Positions 8,587 to 16,279 of a stretch of DNA of 44,299 nt are shown in pieces. Within the stretch, counting starts at the first letter, position 1. The number at the start of each line of letters is the position of its first letter. Below the pieces are notes generated by a model. The model saw only the letters and a list, made by a program, of their open reading frames with translations. It had not been told where the DNA came from and made no database searches. The translations under genes were made by a program, and so were the position numbers. Source of the stretch: Lachnospiraceae bacterium (lineage in GTDB: Bacteria > Bacillota > Clostridia > Lachnospirales > Lachnospiraceae). The stretch spans positions 1-44,299 of the forward strand of contig CAJTIR010000031.1 of the NCBI GenBank assembly GCA_910576385.1. Reading direction: 5' to 3'.

Positions 8587-9027
8587 TTATTTGACTTGTT
8601 TTGGTCCTTTGTATTTTTCCTCGCAGTATTTGCAGCGATAAGTTTGTGTGGCCTCATCTGTCAGGAAAAAAATCTGGTCAAGTTCTTGTTCCATAGAGGT
8701 GATGCAGCGGGGATTTCGGCATCTGATGACATTTTTAATCATTTTAGGAAGCTGAAGTTCCCGTTTTTCGACAATTTTTTCACCTTTGATGATATTGACA
8801 GTAATATTGTGGTCGATAAAACCCAGTACGTCCAAGTCTAAAGTATCAATATCACATTCTACCTTTAAAATATCTTTTTTGCCCATCTTGTTGCTGCGTG
8901 CATTTTTAATGATCGCCACACAGCAGTCAAGCTGATCCAGTTTCAGATCATGATAAAGGGAAAGGCTGGTCCCTGCCTGGATGTGATCTAGCACAAAGCC
9001 TTCGGTAATCGCGCCCACATTTAACAT
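8587..9027 (-). CDS. pyrI: Aspartate carbamoyltransferase regulatory chain
   Basis: This is the regulatory subunit of aspartate transcarbamoylase, which binds nucleotides allosterically and holds catalytic trimers together through a zinc domain. The 146-residue length is typical. The four zinc cysteines are C103, C108, C132 and C135 (CRNPRC and CKYC). The N-terminal allosteric domain (about 1-95) begins [10 protein letters not shown]. The start codon overlaps the end of pyrB by 7 bp and has a GGAGGTGG ribosome site, so translational coupling with pyrB is likely. The product acts with PyrB in the cytoplasm in pyrimidine synthesis. Confidence 0.96.
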   Translation of the reverse strand: MLNVGAITEGFVLDHIQAGTSLSLYHDLKLDQLDCCVAIIKNARSNKMGKKDILKVECDIDTLDLDVLGFIDHNITVNIIKGEKIVEKRELQLPKMIKNVIRCRNPRCITSMEQELDQIFFLTDEATQTYRCKYCEEKYKGPKQVK

Positions 9028-9941
9028 ACTTCCACCTCCAATAATGTAAGAATTAGAGCCATACGTACATAGACACCGTATTGTACCTGTTTAAAATAGG
9101 CAGCTCTGGGGTCATCATCAACTTTTACAGATATCTCGTTGACCCTGGGGAGGGGATGCATTACAATCATATCCTGTTTGGCGAGAGACATTTTCTTTTT
9201 ATCTAAGATATAGAAGTCTTTCATGCGAACATAATCATCCTCATTGAAGAAACGTTCCCGCTGTACTCTGGTCATGTAAAGAATATCTAAATCTTGTATC
9301 GTATCTTCCAAGCGTTCGACTTCCGCAAAAGGTATGCGGTTTTTCTTAAGAACATCTTCACGGATATAGCTGGGTACACGCAGCTCTTCAGGAGAGATCA
9401 ATGAAAATCGGATATTGGGGTAACGGATTAAGGCATGAATTAAAGAATGGACGGTACGTCCGAATTTGAGGTCGCCGCAAAGACCAATCGTCAGATTGTC
9501 AAGGCGTCCCTTGAGGGAACGGATGGTAAGCAAATCCGTTAAGGTTTGGGTGGGGTGCTGGTGTCCGCCGTCTCCGGCATTGATTACAGGAATTGTAGAT
9601 TTCTCAGAAGCCACCAGCGGCGCGCCTTCCTTGGGGTGACGCATCGCACAGATATCTGCATAGCAGGAAATGACACGAATGGTATCAGAAACACTTTCAC
9701 CTTTGGAAGCAGAACTGCTGTCTTCACTGGAAAATCCAAGCACGCTGCCCCCCAAATTGAGCATTGCTGCTTCAAAGCTTAGTCGTGTTCTGGTACTAGG
9801 TTCATAGAAACAGGTGGCAAGTTTTTTTCCCTCACATGCGTGGGCATATTTTTGAGGATTTTTTTCGATATCATTTGCCAATGTAAGCAGTTTGTCCAAT
9901 TCTTCCACAGACAAATCCAACGGACTCATTAAATGCTGCAT
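9021..9941 (-). CDS. pyrB: Aspartate carbamoyltransferase catalytic chain
   Basis: It condenses carbamoyl phosphate with aspartate, the committed step of pyrimidine synthesis. At 306 residues it has the expected length. The carbamoyl-phosphate loop STRTR is at residues 49-53, a [11 protein letters not shown] block lies near residue 132, and the HPLPRVNEI motif near residue 262 contributes to aspartate binding. An AGGAGG site precedes the ATG at 9941. It is the first gene of a two-gene operon with pyrI; no other pyr genes are nearby. No PyrR-type attenuator is evident in the leader of about 50 nt, but an 8-bp inverted repeat overlaps the -10 box. Confidence 0.97.
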   Translation of the reverse strand: MQHLMSPLDLSVEELDKLLTLANDIEKNPQKYAHACEGKKLATCFYEPSTRTRLSFEAAMLNLGGSVLGFSSEDSSSASKGESVSDTIRVISCYADICAMRHPKEGAPLVASEKSTIPVINAGDGGHQHPTQTLTDLLTIRSLKGRLDNLTIGLCGDLKFGRTVHSLIHALIRYPNIRFSLISPEELRVPSYIREDVLKKNRIPFAEVERLEDTIQDLDILYMTRVQRERFFNEDDYVRMKDFYILDKKKMSLAKQDMIVMHPLPRVNEISVKVDDDPRAAYFKQVQYGVYVRMALILTLLEVEVC

Positions 9942-9999
9942 AGAACGCCTCCTATCTTAATTTAATGGTATGAATATTTATGATAGCCGCATTTTTACT

Positions 10000-10028
10000 A
10001 TCATATAACAGAAAGATATAAATTTCAA
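10000..10028 (-). promoter_or_regulatory. pyrBI promoter
   Basis: Read on the minus strand, TTGAAA (10028-10023) and TATGAT (10005-10000) are 17 bp apart. The inverted repeat CTATCATA (9998-10005) / TATGATAG (9979-9986) covers the -10 box and the probable start site and could be an operator. Confidence 0.65.
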
Positions 10029-10045
10029 TAGGAAAATTGGACATT

Positions 10046-10507
10046 CTAAAAACGATGATATTTGGAACGAACATTATCGTTAGCAGCGGCATTCTTATTT
10101 TTAGGGGAGGTACGCAGCAGAAGGTTTTCAAAAATCAGCCCAGCTGCCATCCAGAACGGGGCATAGTCTAATCGAATCACTCCTTTTATATTTGCCCGTG
10201 CTTTACTGTAATCCCAGGGGCAGATCTGATATTTCTTTAAGATACTTCCGCTAATGTATTCTCCCAGAAAAATAAAAATACTGTAGCATACAGCCCGAAT
10301 ACTGGTCGGAAATCCTTTGATTAGCTGGCAAATTGGTTTGAGGAAGGCAGCCATTCCATATATTGGAAACATCCATAAAGAGGTTTTTCCCATAAGCTTT
10401 AGTTCACGTTTTCGGTATGAGCCAAAAGAAGTAAATAAAATTTCCAGGCACCATCCGGTAAATCCACAAAGTAAAAAATTTTTTCCCATGAGGACTAGTA
10501 TATCCAT
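10046..10507 (-). CDS. CmpB-like putative ABC transporter membrane protein
   Basis: A 153-residue membrane protein with about four hydrophobic segments and a well-preserved N-terminal block (FLLCGFTGWCLEILF). It later has LGEYISGSILKKY and CPWDYS, the pattern seen in the family called putative ABC-transporter type IV (PF06541, CmpB). The biochemical function of that family is not established, and no ABC ATPase is next to it here. I chose the ATG at 10507; a TTG at 10516 would add three residues. Neither start has a clear ribosome binding site. It lies between pyrB and a divergently transcribed lipoprotein gene and appears to be a single-gene unit. Confidence 0.7.
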   Translation of the reverse strand: MDILVLMGKNFLLCGFTGWCLEILFTSFGSYRKRELKLMGKTSLWMFPIYGMAAFLKPICQLIKGFPTSIRAVCYSIFIFLGEYISGSILKKYQICPWDYSKARANIKGVIRLDYAPFWMAAGLIFENLLLRTSPKNKNAAANDNVRSKYHRF

Positions 10508-10610
10508 GTTTTTCAATAATATGATAATTTCAACTATAAAAATAAATTAAGAATCTGGAAAAATTATGGTATAAGATAAACAATAGTTTGGAAAAAAATG
10601 AAAAAAGTCA

Positions 10611-10640
10611 TTGACGAACAAAGTGGAAAAGTTATATAAT
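10611..10640 (+). promoter_or_regulatory. Promoter for the lipoprotein gene
   Basis: TTGACG at 10611-10616 and a perfect TATAAT at 10635-10640 with an 18-bp spacer, 40 bp before the ATG. Confidence 0.75.
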
Positions 10641-10679
10641 AGTTACGTTACGAAAATTTATCACAAAGGAGTATGGTTT

Positions 10680-11348
10680 ATGAAAAAAATGAGAAAGATT
10701 GTAATACTGCTAGCGGCAGTGATGGCAGCAGTACTGTTGGGCGGATGCGGTAACTTTGATGCCAGCGGTTACATAAAAGCTTTGCTTGATAATTCGTATA
10801 AGAATGATTCTACAGCTTTTGTGGAGGAAAAGGTTGGAACTAAGGAACAGGCAGAGGAATTATATGCACAGGGAATTGACACTGCGATGAAGAGTCTCAC
10901 CTCTCAGGGAGCGATTTCTGATGAGCTGAAGAGTGAATTTGAGACCGTAGTAAAGGATGTATATAAGAATGTGAAATATACAGTTGGAGAAGCAACCAAG
11001 AAGGATGATGGCTTTGAGGTTGAAGTAAAATACCAGAAGATGAAATTATATGCTGCAGCTATGGAGACTTACAATGCTGCGTATGAGGCATATATCAATG
11101 AGATGACAGAAAAGGCAACCAATGGAGAGGAGACGCCTTCAGAAGATGAGATCAATGAGGCTGTGTTTGGAATGCTCAAGGATGCTATGAAGGATGCTTT
11201 GGCTAATGTTGAGTATGAGGATGAGCAGTCTACCACAATTCGCGTTGATCTGGTGAATAAGGTTTATACTCCAAATGAGGAAGATGTCTATAATTTAGAG
11301 CAGATGTTATTTGATATTGAGGAAGTGTCTGCAGCACAGTCAGAGTAA
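10680..11348 (+). CDS. Predicted lipoprotein, function unknown
   Basis: A 222-residue exported lipoprotein. A basic start (MKKMRK) and hydrophobic core lead to a lipobox LLGGC with C23 as the lipidated residue. The mature part is acidic and largely helical, without recognisable enzymatic motifs. Its sequence suggests an alternation of helical and strand segments (for example YTVGEATKKDDGFEVEVKYQ), as in small clostridial lipoproteins of the DUF5105 kind; that assignment is only a guess. The start at 10680 was chosen over an upstream in-frame codon because of the AAAGGA site at 10666 and the promoter at 10611-10640, which would overlap the longer form. A strong terminator follows, so it is monocistronic. 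Confidence 0.8.
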   Translation: MKKMRKIVILLAAVMAAVLLGGCGNFDASGYIKALLDNSYKNDSTAFVEEKVGTKEQAEELYAQGIDTAMKSLTSQGAISDELKSEFETVVKDVYKNVKYTVGEATKKDDGFEVEVKYQKMKLYAAAMETYNAAYEAYINEMTEKATNGEETPSEDEINEAVFGMLKDAMKDALANVEYEDEQSTTIRVDLVNKVYTPNEEDVYNLEQMLFDIEEVSAAQSE

Positions 11349-11375
11349 GAAAGTAATGGAATAATTAGCAGAGGG

Positions 11376-11407
11376 AACCATTGTATCAGGCGATACAGTG
11401 GTTTTTT
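11376..11407 (+). terminator. Intrinsic terminator after the lipoprotein gene
   Basis: A 12-bp stem, AACCATTGTATC (11376-11387) with GATACAGTGGTT (11392-11403), has one G-U pair and a 4-nt loop, followed directly by a T-run. Confidence 0.9.
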
Positions 11408-11521
11408 CTAAGTATGATAGAAATTCGAATGGTGTTAGAAAAAGTCTTTCCAGCAGGAAATCATTGCGGCTTAGAAGATTGCGCCGCTCATGTAATTTGC
11501 TGCGGGTGGAAAGGAGAAAAT

Positions 11522-12910
11522 ATGAATCAAGAAGTCAAAGAATCCATAGAAAATCCATTGGAGACAGAACCAATAAAACGATTGTTGTTTGAATTTGCAG
11601 TTCCTAGTATTATTGCTATGCTGGTGAGCTCACTTTATAATATTGTCGATCAATTTTTTATTGGCCATAGTGTGGGAGAATTAGGGAATGCAGCGACAAA
11701 TATTTCTTATCCTCTTTCTATTTCATGCGTGGCAATTGCACTGCTATTTGGGATTGGCGGGGCGTCTGCCTTTAATATTTCAATGGGTAAAAGGGAGCAG
11801 GAAAAGGCTGTTTATTTTCTTGGAAATGCCGCTGTGATGTTGTTTGGCTGTGGTCTGGTCTTATGTCTGTTTACATTGTTATTTTTAGAACCGCTGCTTC
11901 AATTCTTTGGTTCTCCTGATAATGTCTTAGAGTATGCAAAGACTTATACTGGAATTGTGGCATTTGGATTTCCATTTCTAATTTTAACTACAGGCGGTGG
12001 ACATTTGATTCGGGCAGATGGACGTCCTAAAATCAGTATGTTCTGTAATTTGTCAGGAGCAATCGTGAATGTATTTCTGGATGCTTTTTTCATCTTTGGA
12101 CTTCATATGGGAATGGCAGGGGCAGCAATATCAACGATTCTTGGACAGCTTATTTCCGGTGGGATGGCAGTATGGTTTTTAAGTCATTGCCGTACGGTTA
12201 AGATCAGAAGAGAGCATTTAAAAATCAGTAGAGCAGTGGTTGCCCGCATTGCGGCTCTGGGCACAGCTCCATGCAGCAATCAGCTTGCCATGATGCTGGT
12301 ACAGATTACCATGAATAAATCACTGAAATATTACGGTTCTGTTTCTGCCTACGGAGAAGCAATACCCATTGCCTGTGCTGGGATTATTACCAAGGTAAAT
12401 CAAGTGTTTTTATCATTTATCATTGGTATCTCACAGGGATTACAGCCGATTACAAGTTTTAACTATGGCGCTGGAAAATACCAGAGGGTAAAACATGCGT
12501 ATCTGTTTGCTGTTACCTGTGGATTTGTGCTGGCCTCTACCGCATTTTTATTGTTTCAATTTGCCCCCAGACAGATTATATCTGTGTTTGGAAATGGCTC
12601 AGAAGCATATTACCGCTTTTCCATTCGTTATTTTCATATTTTTTTGTTTTGTACCTTTATCAATTTTATGCAGCCAATCAGCTCAAACTTTTTTACATCC
12701 ATTGGAAAGCCAAAGCGGGGAACCTTTTTGTCCCTGACAAGACAGATTCTTTTTCTCTTGCCGTTGATTATAATTTTTCCGTTGTTTGCCGGAATTGACG
12801 GAATTATGTATGCAGGGCCGATAGCTGATTCTCTTGCGGGGCTGATTGCATTTTTTATGGTTGGCAGAGAGTTTCGAAGAAGTGAATATTCAAATTTTTC
12901 AGTATCATAA
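11522..12910 (+). CDS. MATE family multidrug/sodium antiporter
   Basis: A 462-residue integral membrane protein with about 12 transmembrane segments arranged as two related halves, as in the MATE (MepA/NorM-like) drug/cation antiporters. The N-terminal signature is ELLFEFAVPSIIAML-like, followed by YNIVDQFFIGH, typical of the family's first two helices. A central block (SQGLQPITSFNYGAG) is the second-half hallmark. The start at 11522 is supported by an AAGGAG site; a longer open frame upstream runs through the terminator of the previous gene and is rejected. Substrate cannot be told from sequence. No regulator lies next to it. A GCGGC/GCCGC hairpin at about 11467-11488 lies in its leader. Confidence 0.92.
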   Translation: MNQEVKESIENPLETEPIKRLLFEFAVPSIIAMLVSSLYNIVDQFFIGHSVGELGNAATNISYPLSISCVAIALLFGIGGASAFNISMGKREQEKAVYFLGNAAVMLFGCGLVLCLFTLLFLEPLLQFFGSPDNVLEYAKTYTGIVAFGFPFLILTTGGGHLIRADGRPKISMFCNLSGAIVNVFLDAFFIFGLHMGMAGAAISTILGQLISGGMAVWFLSHCRTVKIRREHLKISRAVVARIAALGTAPCSNQLAMMLVQITMNKSLKYYGSVSAYGEAIPIACAGIITKVNQVFLSFIIGISQGLQPITSFNYGAGKYQRVKHAYLFAVTCGFVLASTAFLLFQFAPRQIISVFGNGSEAYYRFSIRYFHIFLFCTFINFMQPISSNFFTSIGKPKRGTFLSLTRQILFLLPLIIIFPLFAGIDGIMYAGPIADSLAGLIAFFMVGREFRRSEYSNFSVS

Positions 12911-12918
12911 CTTATGTT

Positions 12919-12942
12919 TACCCCCTCAAATATGAGGGGGTA
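12919..12942. terminator. Hairpin between convergent genes
   Basis: A near-perfect palindrome, TACCCCCTCA paired with TGAGGGGGTA around a short AT loop, lies between the MATE gene and the oppositely oriented small-protein pair. Neither strand has a T-run after it, so termination would be weak or would need Rho. Confidence 0.55.
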
Positions 12943-12989
12943 GGAGTGTTCATGTGGATTTGAACGTCGTGTTTGGATGTCATTTGGTT

Positions 12990-13274
12990 TTATTTACGCA
13001 TATTTTTCATTAACTGCATCATCAGATCTACTTTCTGCTGTTCTTGAGGAGGAAGATTCTGTTTTAAAACTTCAATGATAAGATCGCGTTCTCCAGAGGA
13101 AAAATCCATCCCTTCTTTGTTGGCGCGTTCAGAGGCGTTTTTTAAGGATGCAGCCATATTTTGTGGATTGGAGCCAGAAGGGGAGGTACTCTGTGCAAGG
13201 CTCATTAAAAATTGTAATTTTTCTGGCGAAATGTTTTGCAGTTGTGGGTTATTTAATAAATCCTGTGGGTTCAT
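12990..13274 (-). CDS. Conserved-looking small helical protein, function unknown
   Basis: A 94-residue soluble protein with a Pro/Asn/Gln-rich start (MNPQDLLNNPQLQNISPEKL). The middle is polar and the C-terminus is amphipathic, ending with a Met-rich helix (VDLMMQLMKNMRK). An AAGGAA site precedes the ATG. It is probably the second gene of a two-gene unit with the 107-residue protein, 32 bp upstream of it in transcription order. No signal peptide, membrane segment or catalytic motif is visible. I do not recognise the family. The Met-rich amphipathic helix suggests protein-protein contacts. Confidence 0.65.
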   Translation of the reverse strand: MNPQDLLNNPQLQNISPEKLQFLMSLAQSTSPSGSNPQNMAASLKNASERANKEGMDFSSGERDLIIEVLKQNLPPQEQQKVDLMMQLMKNMRK

Positions 13275-13306
13275 AGTATTCCTTTCTTTCTTGGGGCAAA
13301 ATCTGG

Positions 13307-13630
13307 TTAAGTAAACAGGGTTCCATAGGTGGAAAACATCTGCACAAAGGTGATCATATTATCAATGACGTCTTTTTCCTTTTCCGTGCAGTAATCACGT
13401 ATGGCAGTCAGCATCTGCAGTGGTGCATCCTCCGCACTTTCTTCCTCAGAACACATACGCAGATTATTTTCAGGATTTTGGAACAATGCCATCGTGCGTT
13501 GCAATTCCATAAATTTTACCATCATGGCTATGGTTCTCTGCCGGGAACTATTCAGATAGGGAAGAGCCGCTTTGATCATTTCCAAGTGTCGGTCCTGAAT
13601 CAGTGTATCAATAGATTCCATTGCATTCAC
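13307..13630 (-). CDS. Small helical protein, function unknown
   Basis: A 107-residue, nearly all-helical soluble protein (MNAMESIDTLIQDRHLEMIK at the start). It has two helical blocks separated by an acidic linker (SEEESAEDA), and a Met/Phe-rich C-terminal helix (VIDNMITFVQMFSTY) that resembles in style the tail of its downstream partner. A GGTGA site precedes the ATG. The two proteins may form a complex, which is inference from adjacency and composition. The gene is transcribed divergently from a 47-residue protein gene, and the shared intergenic region contains an 11-bp direct repeat. No family was recognised. Confidence 0.65.
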   Translation of the reverse strand: MNAMESIDTLIQDRHLEMIKAALPYLNSSRQRTIAMMVKFMELQRTMALFQNPENNLRMCSEEESAEDAPLQMLTAIRDYCTEKEKDVIDNMITFVQMFSTYGTLFT

Positions 13631-13648
13631 CTTTTTTATTTTAATTTA

Positions 13649-13722
13649 TGTGTGAATCTGGCGGATTATGACAAAGGGCTTGTGTGAATCTTGACACCCA
13701 CTTGTGCTGCCGTTCATATATT
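13649..13722. promoter_or_regulatory. Divergent promoter region with direct repeat operator candidate
   Basis: The 11-bp sequence TGTGTGAATCT occurs at 13649-13659 and again at 13681-13691, 32 bp apart, about three helical turns. The second copy abuts TTGACA at 13691-13696, the probable -35 box for the plus-strand small gene. A TATATT at 13717-13722 is a possible -10, although its 20-bp spacing is longer than usual. Confidence 0.45.
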
Positions 13723-13757
13723 ATTAGGGATGCTAATAATTTTAGGAGGATTGAGAA

Positions 13758-13901
13758 ATGGGAAGATTAGTAATAGATGGCAACAGTGTATATGAAATTG
13801 ATGAAGAATGTATAAGAAAAAGAGAGCAGCAGGAAAGACGGCAGAAAGGGAATCACACAGAGGATAAAAATTGGGATAACAATAAGAGGAAAAGCAGATA
13901 A
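13758..13901 (+). CDS. 47-residue basic small protein
   Basis: A short gene with a strong AGGAGG site 9 bp before its ATG. The product starts MGRLVIDGNSVYEIDEEC and ends in a very basic, Arg/Lys/Gln-rich tail. The N-terminal part looks like a compact beta-hairpin with conserved-style spacing (VIDGNSVYEIDEECI), and the tail could bind nucleic acid. The function is unknown. It has its own promoter region, shared with the divergent helical-protein pair. The clear ribosome site, promoter and protein-like composition support a real gene despite the size. Confidence 0.65.
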   Translation: MGRLVIDGNSVYEIDEECIRKREQQERRQKGNHTEDKNWDNNKRKSR

Positions 13902-13964
13902 TACTATTGTAGTATACTAATAGGAAAATGCTTTGTAGGGAAGCCATAAAAAAGAAAGTGAAAC

Positions 13965-14009
13965 AGAACCTTGAATGTGCTATAATTAATATAGACAGAT
14001 CAAGGTTCT
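13965..14009 (+). promoter_or_regulatory. Inverted repeat around a -10 box before the AmmeMemoRadiSam genes
   Basis: AGAACCTTGA (13965-13974) and TCAAGGTTCT (14000-14009) form a perfect 10-bp inverted repeat. The 25-nt interval contains TATAAT at 13981-13986. No good -35 box is seen. It may be an operator overlapping a promoter, or a loose terminator of the upstream small gene, since TTTGTT follows. Confidence 0.45.
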
Positions 14010-14033
14010 TTGTTATCGAAGGGAGGCAGTAAT

Positions 14034-14840
14034 ATGAGCGTTTTAGGAGCATTTATGCTCCCGCATCCGCCGTTAATTGTACCAGAGATCGGCAGGGGAG
14101 AAGAGAAAAAAATTCAAAAGACAGTGGATGCATATCACACAGCAGCCAGAAAGATTGCTGAGCTTAAACCAGAGACAATTATTGTGTGTTCACCACATTC
14201 TGTGATGTACGCAGATTATTTTCATATCTCTCCAGGAAGCCATGCACAGGGCGATTTTGGACAATTTCGGGCAGGGCAGGTAAAAATGGATATCCCCTAT
14301 GATATGGAATTTGTACAGGAATTGTGTCAAAGAGCTGGGAATAGAAATTTGCCGGCGGGCACAGAGGGTGAACAGGATGCGCGGCTTGATCATGGAACAA
14401 TGGTACCGTTATATTTTGTAAATCAGTATTGGACAGATTATCAGCTTGTACGGATTGGGTTGTCTGGACTGCCATTTGGGCTCCATTTTGAGCTGGGAAT
14501 GTGCATCAAAGATACCATAGAGGCTCTGGGACGCAAAACAGTGTTGATTGCCAGTGGTGATTTATCGCATCGGCTGAAAGAAAATGGTCCTTATGGATAT
14601 CGAAAGGAAGGGCCAGAATATGACGCCCGTATTATGGAACTTATGGGACAAGCAGATTTTGGAGCACTTTTCAAATTCTCAGAACGTTTTTGCGCAGAGG
14701 CAGGAGAGTGCGGCCATCGTTCTTTTACGATTCTGGCAGGTGCCTTGGAAAGCCTGAAAATTCATGCGCAGCGACTGTCTTATGAAGGGCCGTTTGGCGT
14801 TGGATATGGTATTTGTATCTATGAAATCGAACAGAACTAG
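14034..14840 (+). CDS. AmmeMemoRadiSam system protein B (MEMO1/LigB-like)
   Basis: A 268-residue protein of the class III extradiol dioxygenase/MEMO1 fold. The start MSVLGAFMLPHPPLIVPEIG and later blocks SPHSVMYADYF, LDHGTMVPLYF and ASGDLSHRL carry the His/Asp/Glu residues that form the metal-site pocket in LigB-like enzymes. The family's reaction is not established; the human homologue MEMO1 is a metal-binding, redox-linked protein. The start at 14034 follows a GGGAGG site. It leads a tight three-gene operon with the AMMECR1-domain protein (15 bp later) and the radical SAM enzyme. In many Clostridia parts B and A are fused; here they are separate genes. Confidence 0.88.
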   Translation: MSVLGAFMLPHPPLIVPEIGRGEEKKIQKTVDAYHTAARKIAELKPETIIVCSPHSVMYADYFHISPGSHAQGDFGQFRAGQVKMDIPYDMEFVQELCQRAGNRNLPAGTEGEQDARLDHGTMVPLYFVNQYWTDYQLVRIGLSGLPFGLHFELGMCIKDTIEALGRKTVLIASGDLSHRLKENGPYGYRKEGPEYDARIMELMGQADFGALFKFSERFCAEAGECGHRSFTILAGALESLKIHAQRLSYEGPFGVGYGICIYEIEQN

Positions 14841-14855
14841 GAAAGGAGTGATAGG

Positions 14856-15383
14856 ATGGGCGTAGCAGAGAGAGAAGACGCTTATGTACAGCTTGCACGC
14901 AAATCAATGGAAGCGTATGTTCGTACAGGCAGAGTACTTCATGTACCTGACAATCTTCCAGAGGAAATGTATAACAATAAAGCAGGAGTGTTTGTGTCTA
15001 TCAAGAAACAAGGGGCGCTGCGGGGATGTATTGGGACAATTCAGGCAGTATGTCCGTCTATAGCGGAAGAGATTATTTACAATGCCATCAGCGCTTCCAC
15101 AAGAGATCCGAGATTTCCAGCAGTGGAGACAGAAGAACTGGAAAGGTTGACTGTGAGCGTCGATGTTTTGGGAGATATGGAAGAGATTGATTCGCCGGAC
15201 AAGCTGGATGTGAAACGTTATGGGGTTGTTGTGACGAAAGGCCGCAGGCGTGGACTGCTGCTGCCGAATCTAGAAGGAGTGAATACGATTGAGGAACAAG
15301 TGGCGATTGCCAAACAGAAGGCCGGCATTGGTGATCAGGAAGAAGTACAACTAGAGCGCTTTGAGGTTGTGCGCCATTTATAG
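14856..15383 (+). CDS. AmmeMemoRadiSam system protein A (AMMECR1 domain)
   Basis: A 175-residue single-domain protein of the AMMECR1 family. The hallmark LRGCIG is at residues 55-60 with C58 in the centre, and later blocks (DPRFPAVETEELERLTVSVDVLG and GLLLPNLEGVNTIEEQV) match the family pattern. The biochemical function is unknown in bacteria, and the conserved LRGCIG pocket is thought to be the active or binding site. It has an AAAGGAG site. It lies between the MEMO-like gene and the radical SAM gene, 15 bp from each, so the three products probably act together. Confidence 0.92.
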   Translation: MGVAEREDAYVQLARKSMEAYVRTGRVLHVPDNLPEEMYNNKAGVFVSIKKQGALRGCIGTIQAVCPSIAEEIIYNAISASTRDPRFPAVETEELERLTVSVDVLGDMEEIDSPDKLDVKRYGVVVTKGRRRGLLLPNLEGVNTIEEQVAIAKQKAGIGDQEEVQLERFEVVRHL

Positions 15384-15398
15384 TGCTGGAGGTTAAAA

Positions 15399-16256
15399 AT
15401 GAAGGCAGTTTGCAGAACTTGTATGCATACCTGTAATCTGGAATCGGGACAGAGAGGTATTTGCGGGGTCAGAAAAAATGAGGATGGGCGTATCGTGTCA
15501 GAAAATTATGGATGTGTAACATCTTTGGCTTTGGATCCAATTGAGAAAAAACCGCTGAAAATGTTTTATCCTGGAAGCATGATTTTGTCTGTGGGCAGCT
15601 TTGGCTGTAATTTAAAATGTCCATTTTGTCAAAATCATCAGATATCCATGATGCGTATGGAGGGAGACAAAGGCAGTTTACAGTACAGAATGCGAGATAT
15701 AGTAAATATTTCTCCACAGGAACTGGCACAGAAAGCACTGGATGGTCAGAAATCTGGAAATATTGGTGTGGCTTTTACTTACAACGAGCCATTGGTTGGC
15801 TGGGAGTATGTGCGTGATACGGCGAAACTGGTCAAAGCATATGGCATGAAAAATGTGCTGGTGACAAATGGGACAGCCTCAATGGAAGTATTGGAAGAAA
15901 TTCTTCCTTTTATAGATGCAATGAATATTGATTTAAAGGGATTTCAGGAAGAATATTATCGCAAACTTGGCGGCAGCCTGCAGACAGTTCAAGAATTTAT
16001 CATCCGTGCGGCACAAGCGTGTCATGTGGAACTGACTACCCTGATTGTGCCTGGCGAAAATGATACTGTTTCAGAGATAAAAGCGGAGGCTTTGTGGATT
16101 GCCAGAGAAGTTGGGCAGCATATCCCACTGCATATCACCCGTTTTTTTCCCAGATATCAGATGCAGGATAGAAATGCCACAGATGTGCAGTTAGTCTATC
16201 GTCTGGCAAATCTGGCAGGCAAATATCTAGAGCATGTATTTGTGGGAAATTGCTAG
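15399..16256 (+). CDS. amrS: AmmeMemoRadiSam system radical SAM enzyme
   Basis: A 285-residue radical S-adenosylmethionine protein related to pyruvate formate-lyase activases. The [4Fe-4S] motif is C70, C74, C77 (CNLKCPFC). An extra N-terminal cysteine set, C5, C8, C12 and C22, is typical of this subfamily and may hold a second metal. FTYNEPLVGWEYV and VLVTNGTAS are the glycine-rich and strand motifs of the SAM barrel. The substrate of the family is not known. It is the last gene of the operon and is followed by a large palindromic, repeat-containing region that probably ends transcription. Confidence 0.93.
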   Translation: MKAVCRTCMHTCNLESGQRGICGVRKNEDGRIVSENYGCVTSLALDPIEKKPLKMFYPGSMILSVGSFGCNLKCPFCQNHQISMMRMEGDKGSLQYRMRDIVNISPQELAQKALDGQKSGNIGVAFTYNEPLVGWEYVRDTAKLVKAYGMKNVLVTNGTASMEVLEEILPFIDAMNIDLKGFQEEYYRKLGGSLQTVQEFIIRAAQACHVELTTLIVPGENDTVSEIKAEALWIAREVGQHIPLHITRFFPRYQMQDRNATDVQLVYRLANLAGKYLEHVFVGNC

Positions 16257-16279
16257 GATGAATGATTGATAATCTCTGA

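Noticed and set aside
11381-11521. N-terminal extension of the MATE transporter
   Set aside because: The extension would begin inside the terminator of the lipoprotein gene. The ATG at 11522 has a clear AAGGAG site and the family start.
11408-11521. Riboswitch before the MATE transporter
   Set aside because: Apart from a GCGGC/GCCGC hairpin there is no match to a riboswitch core that I can recognise, including guanidine-type motifs.
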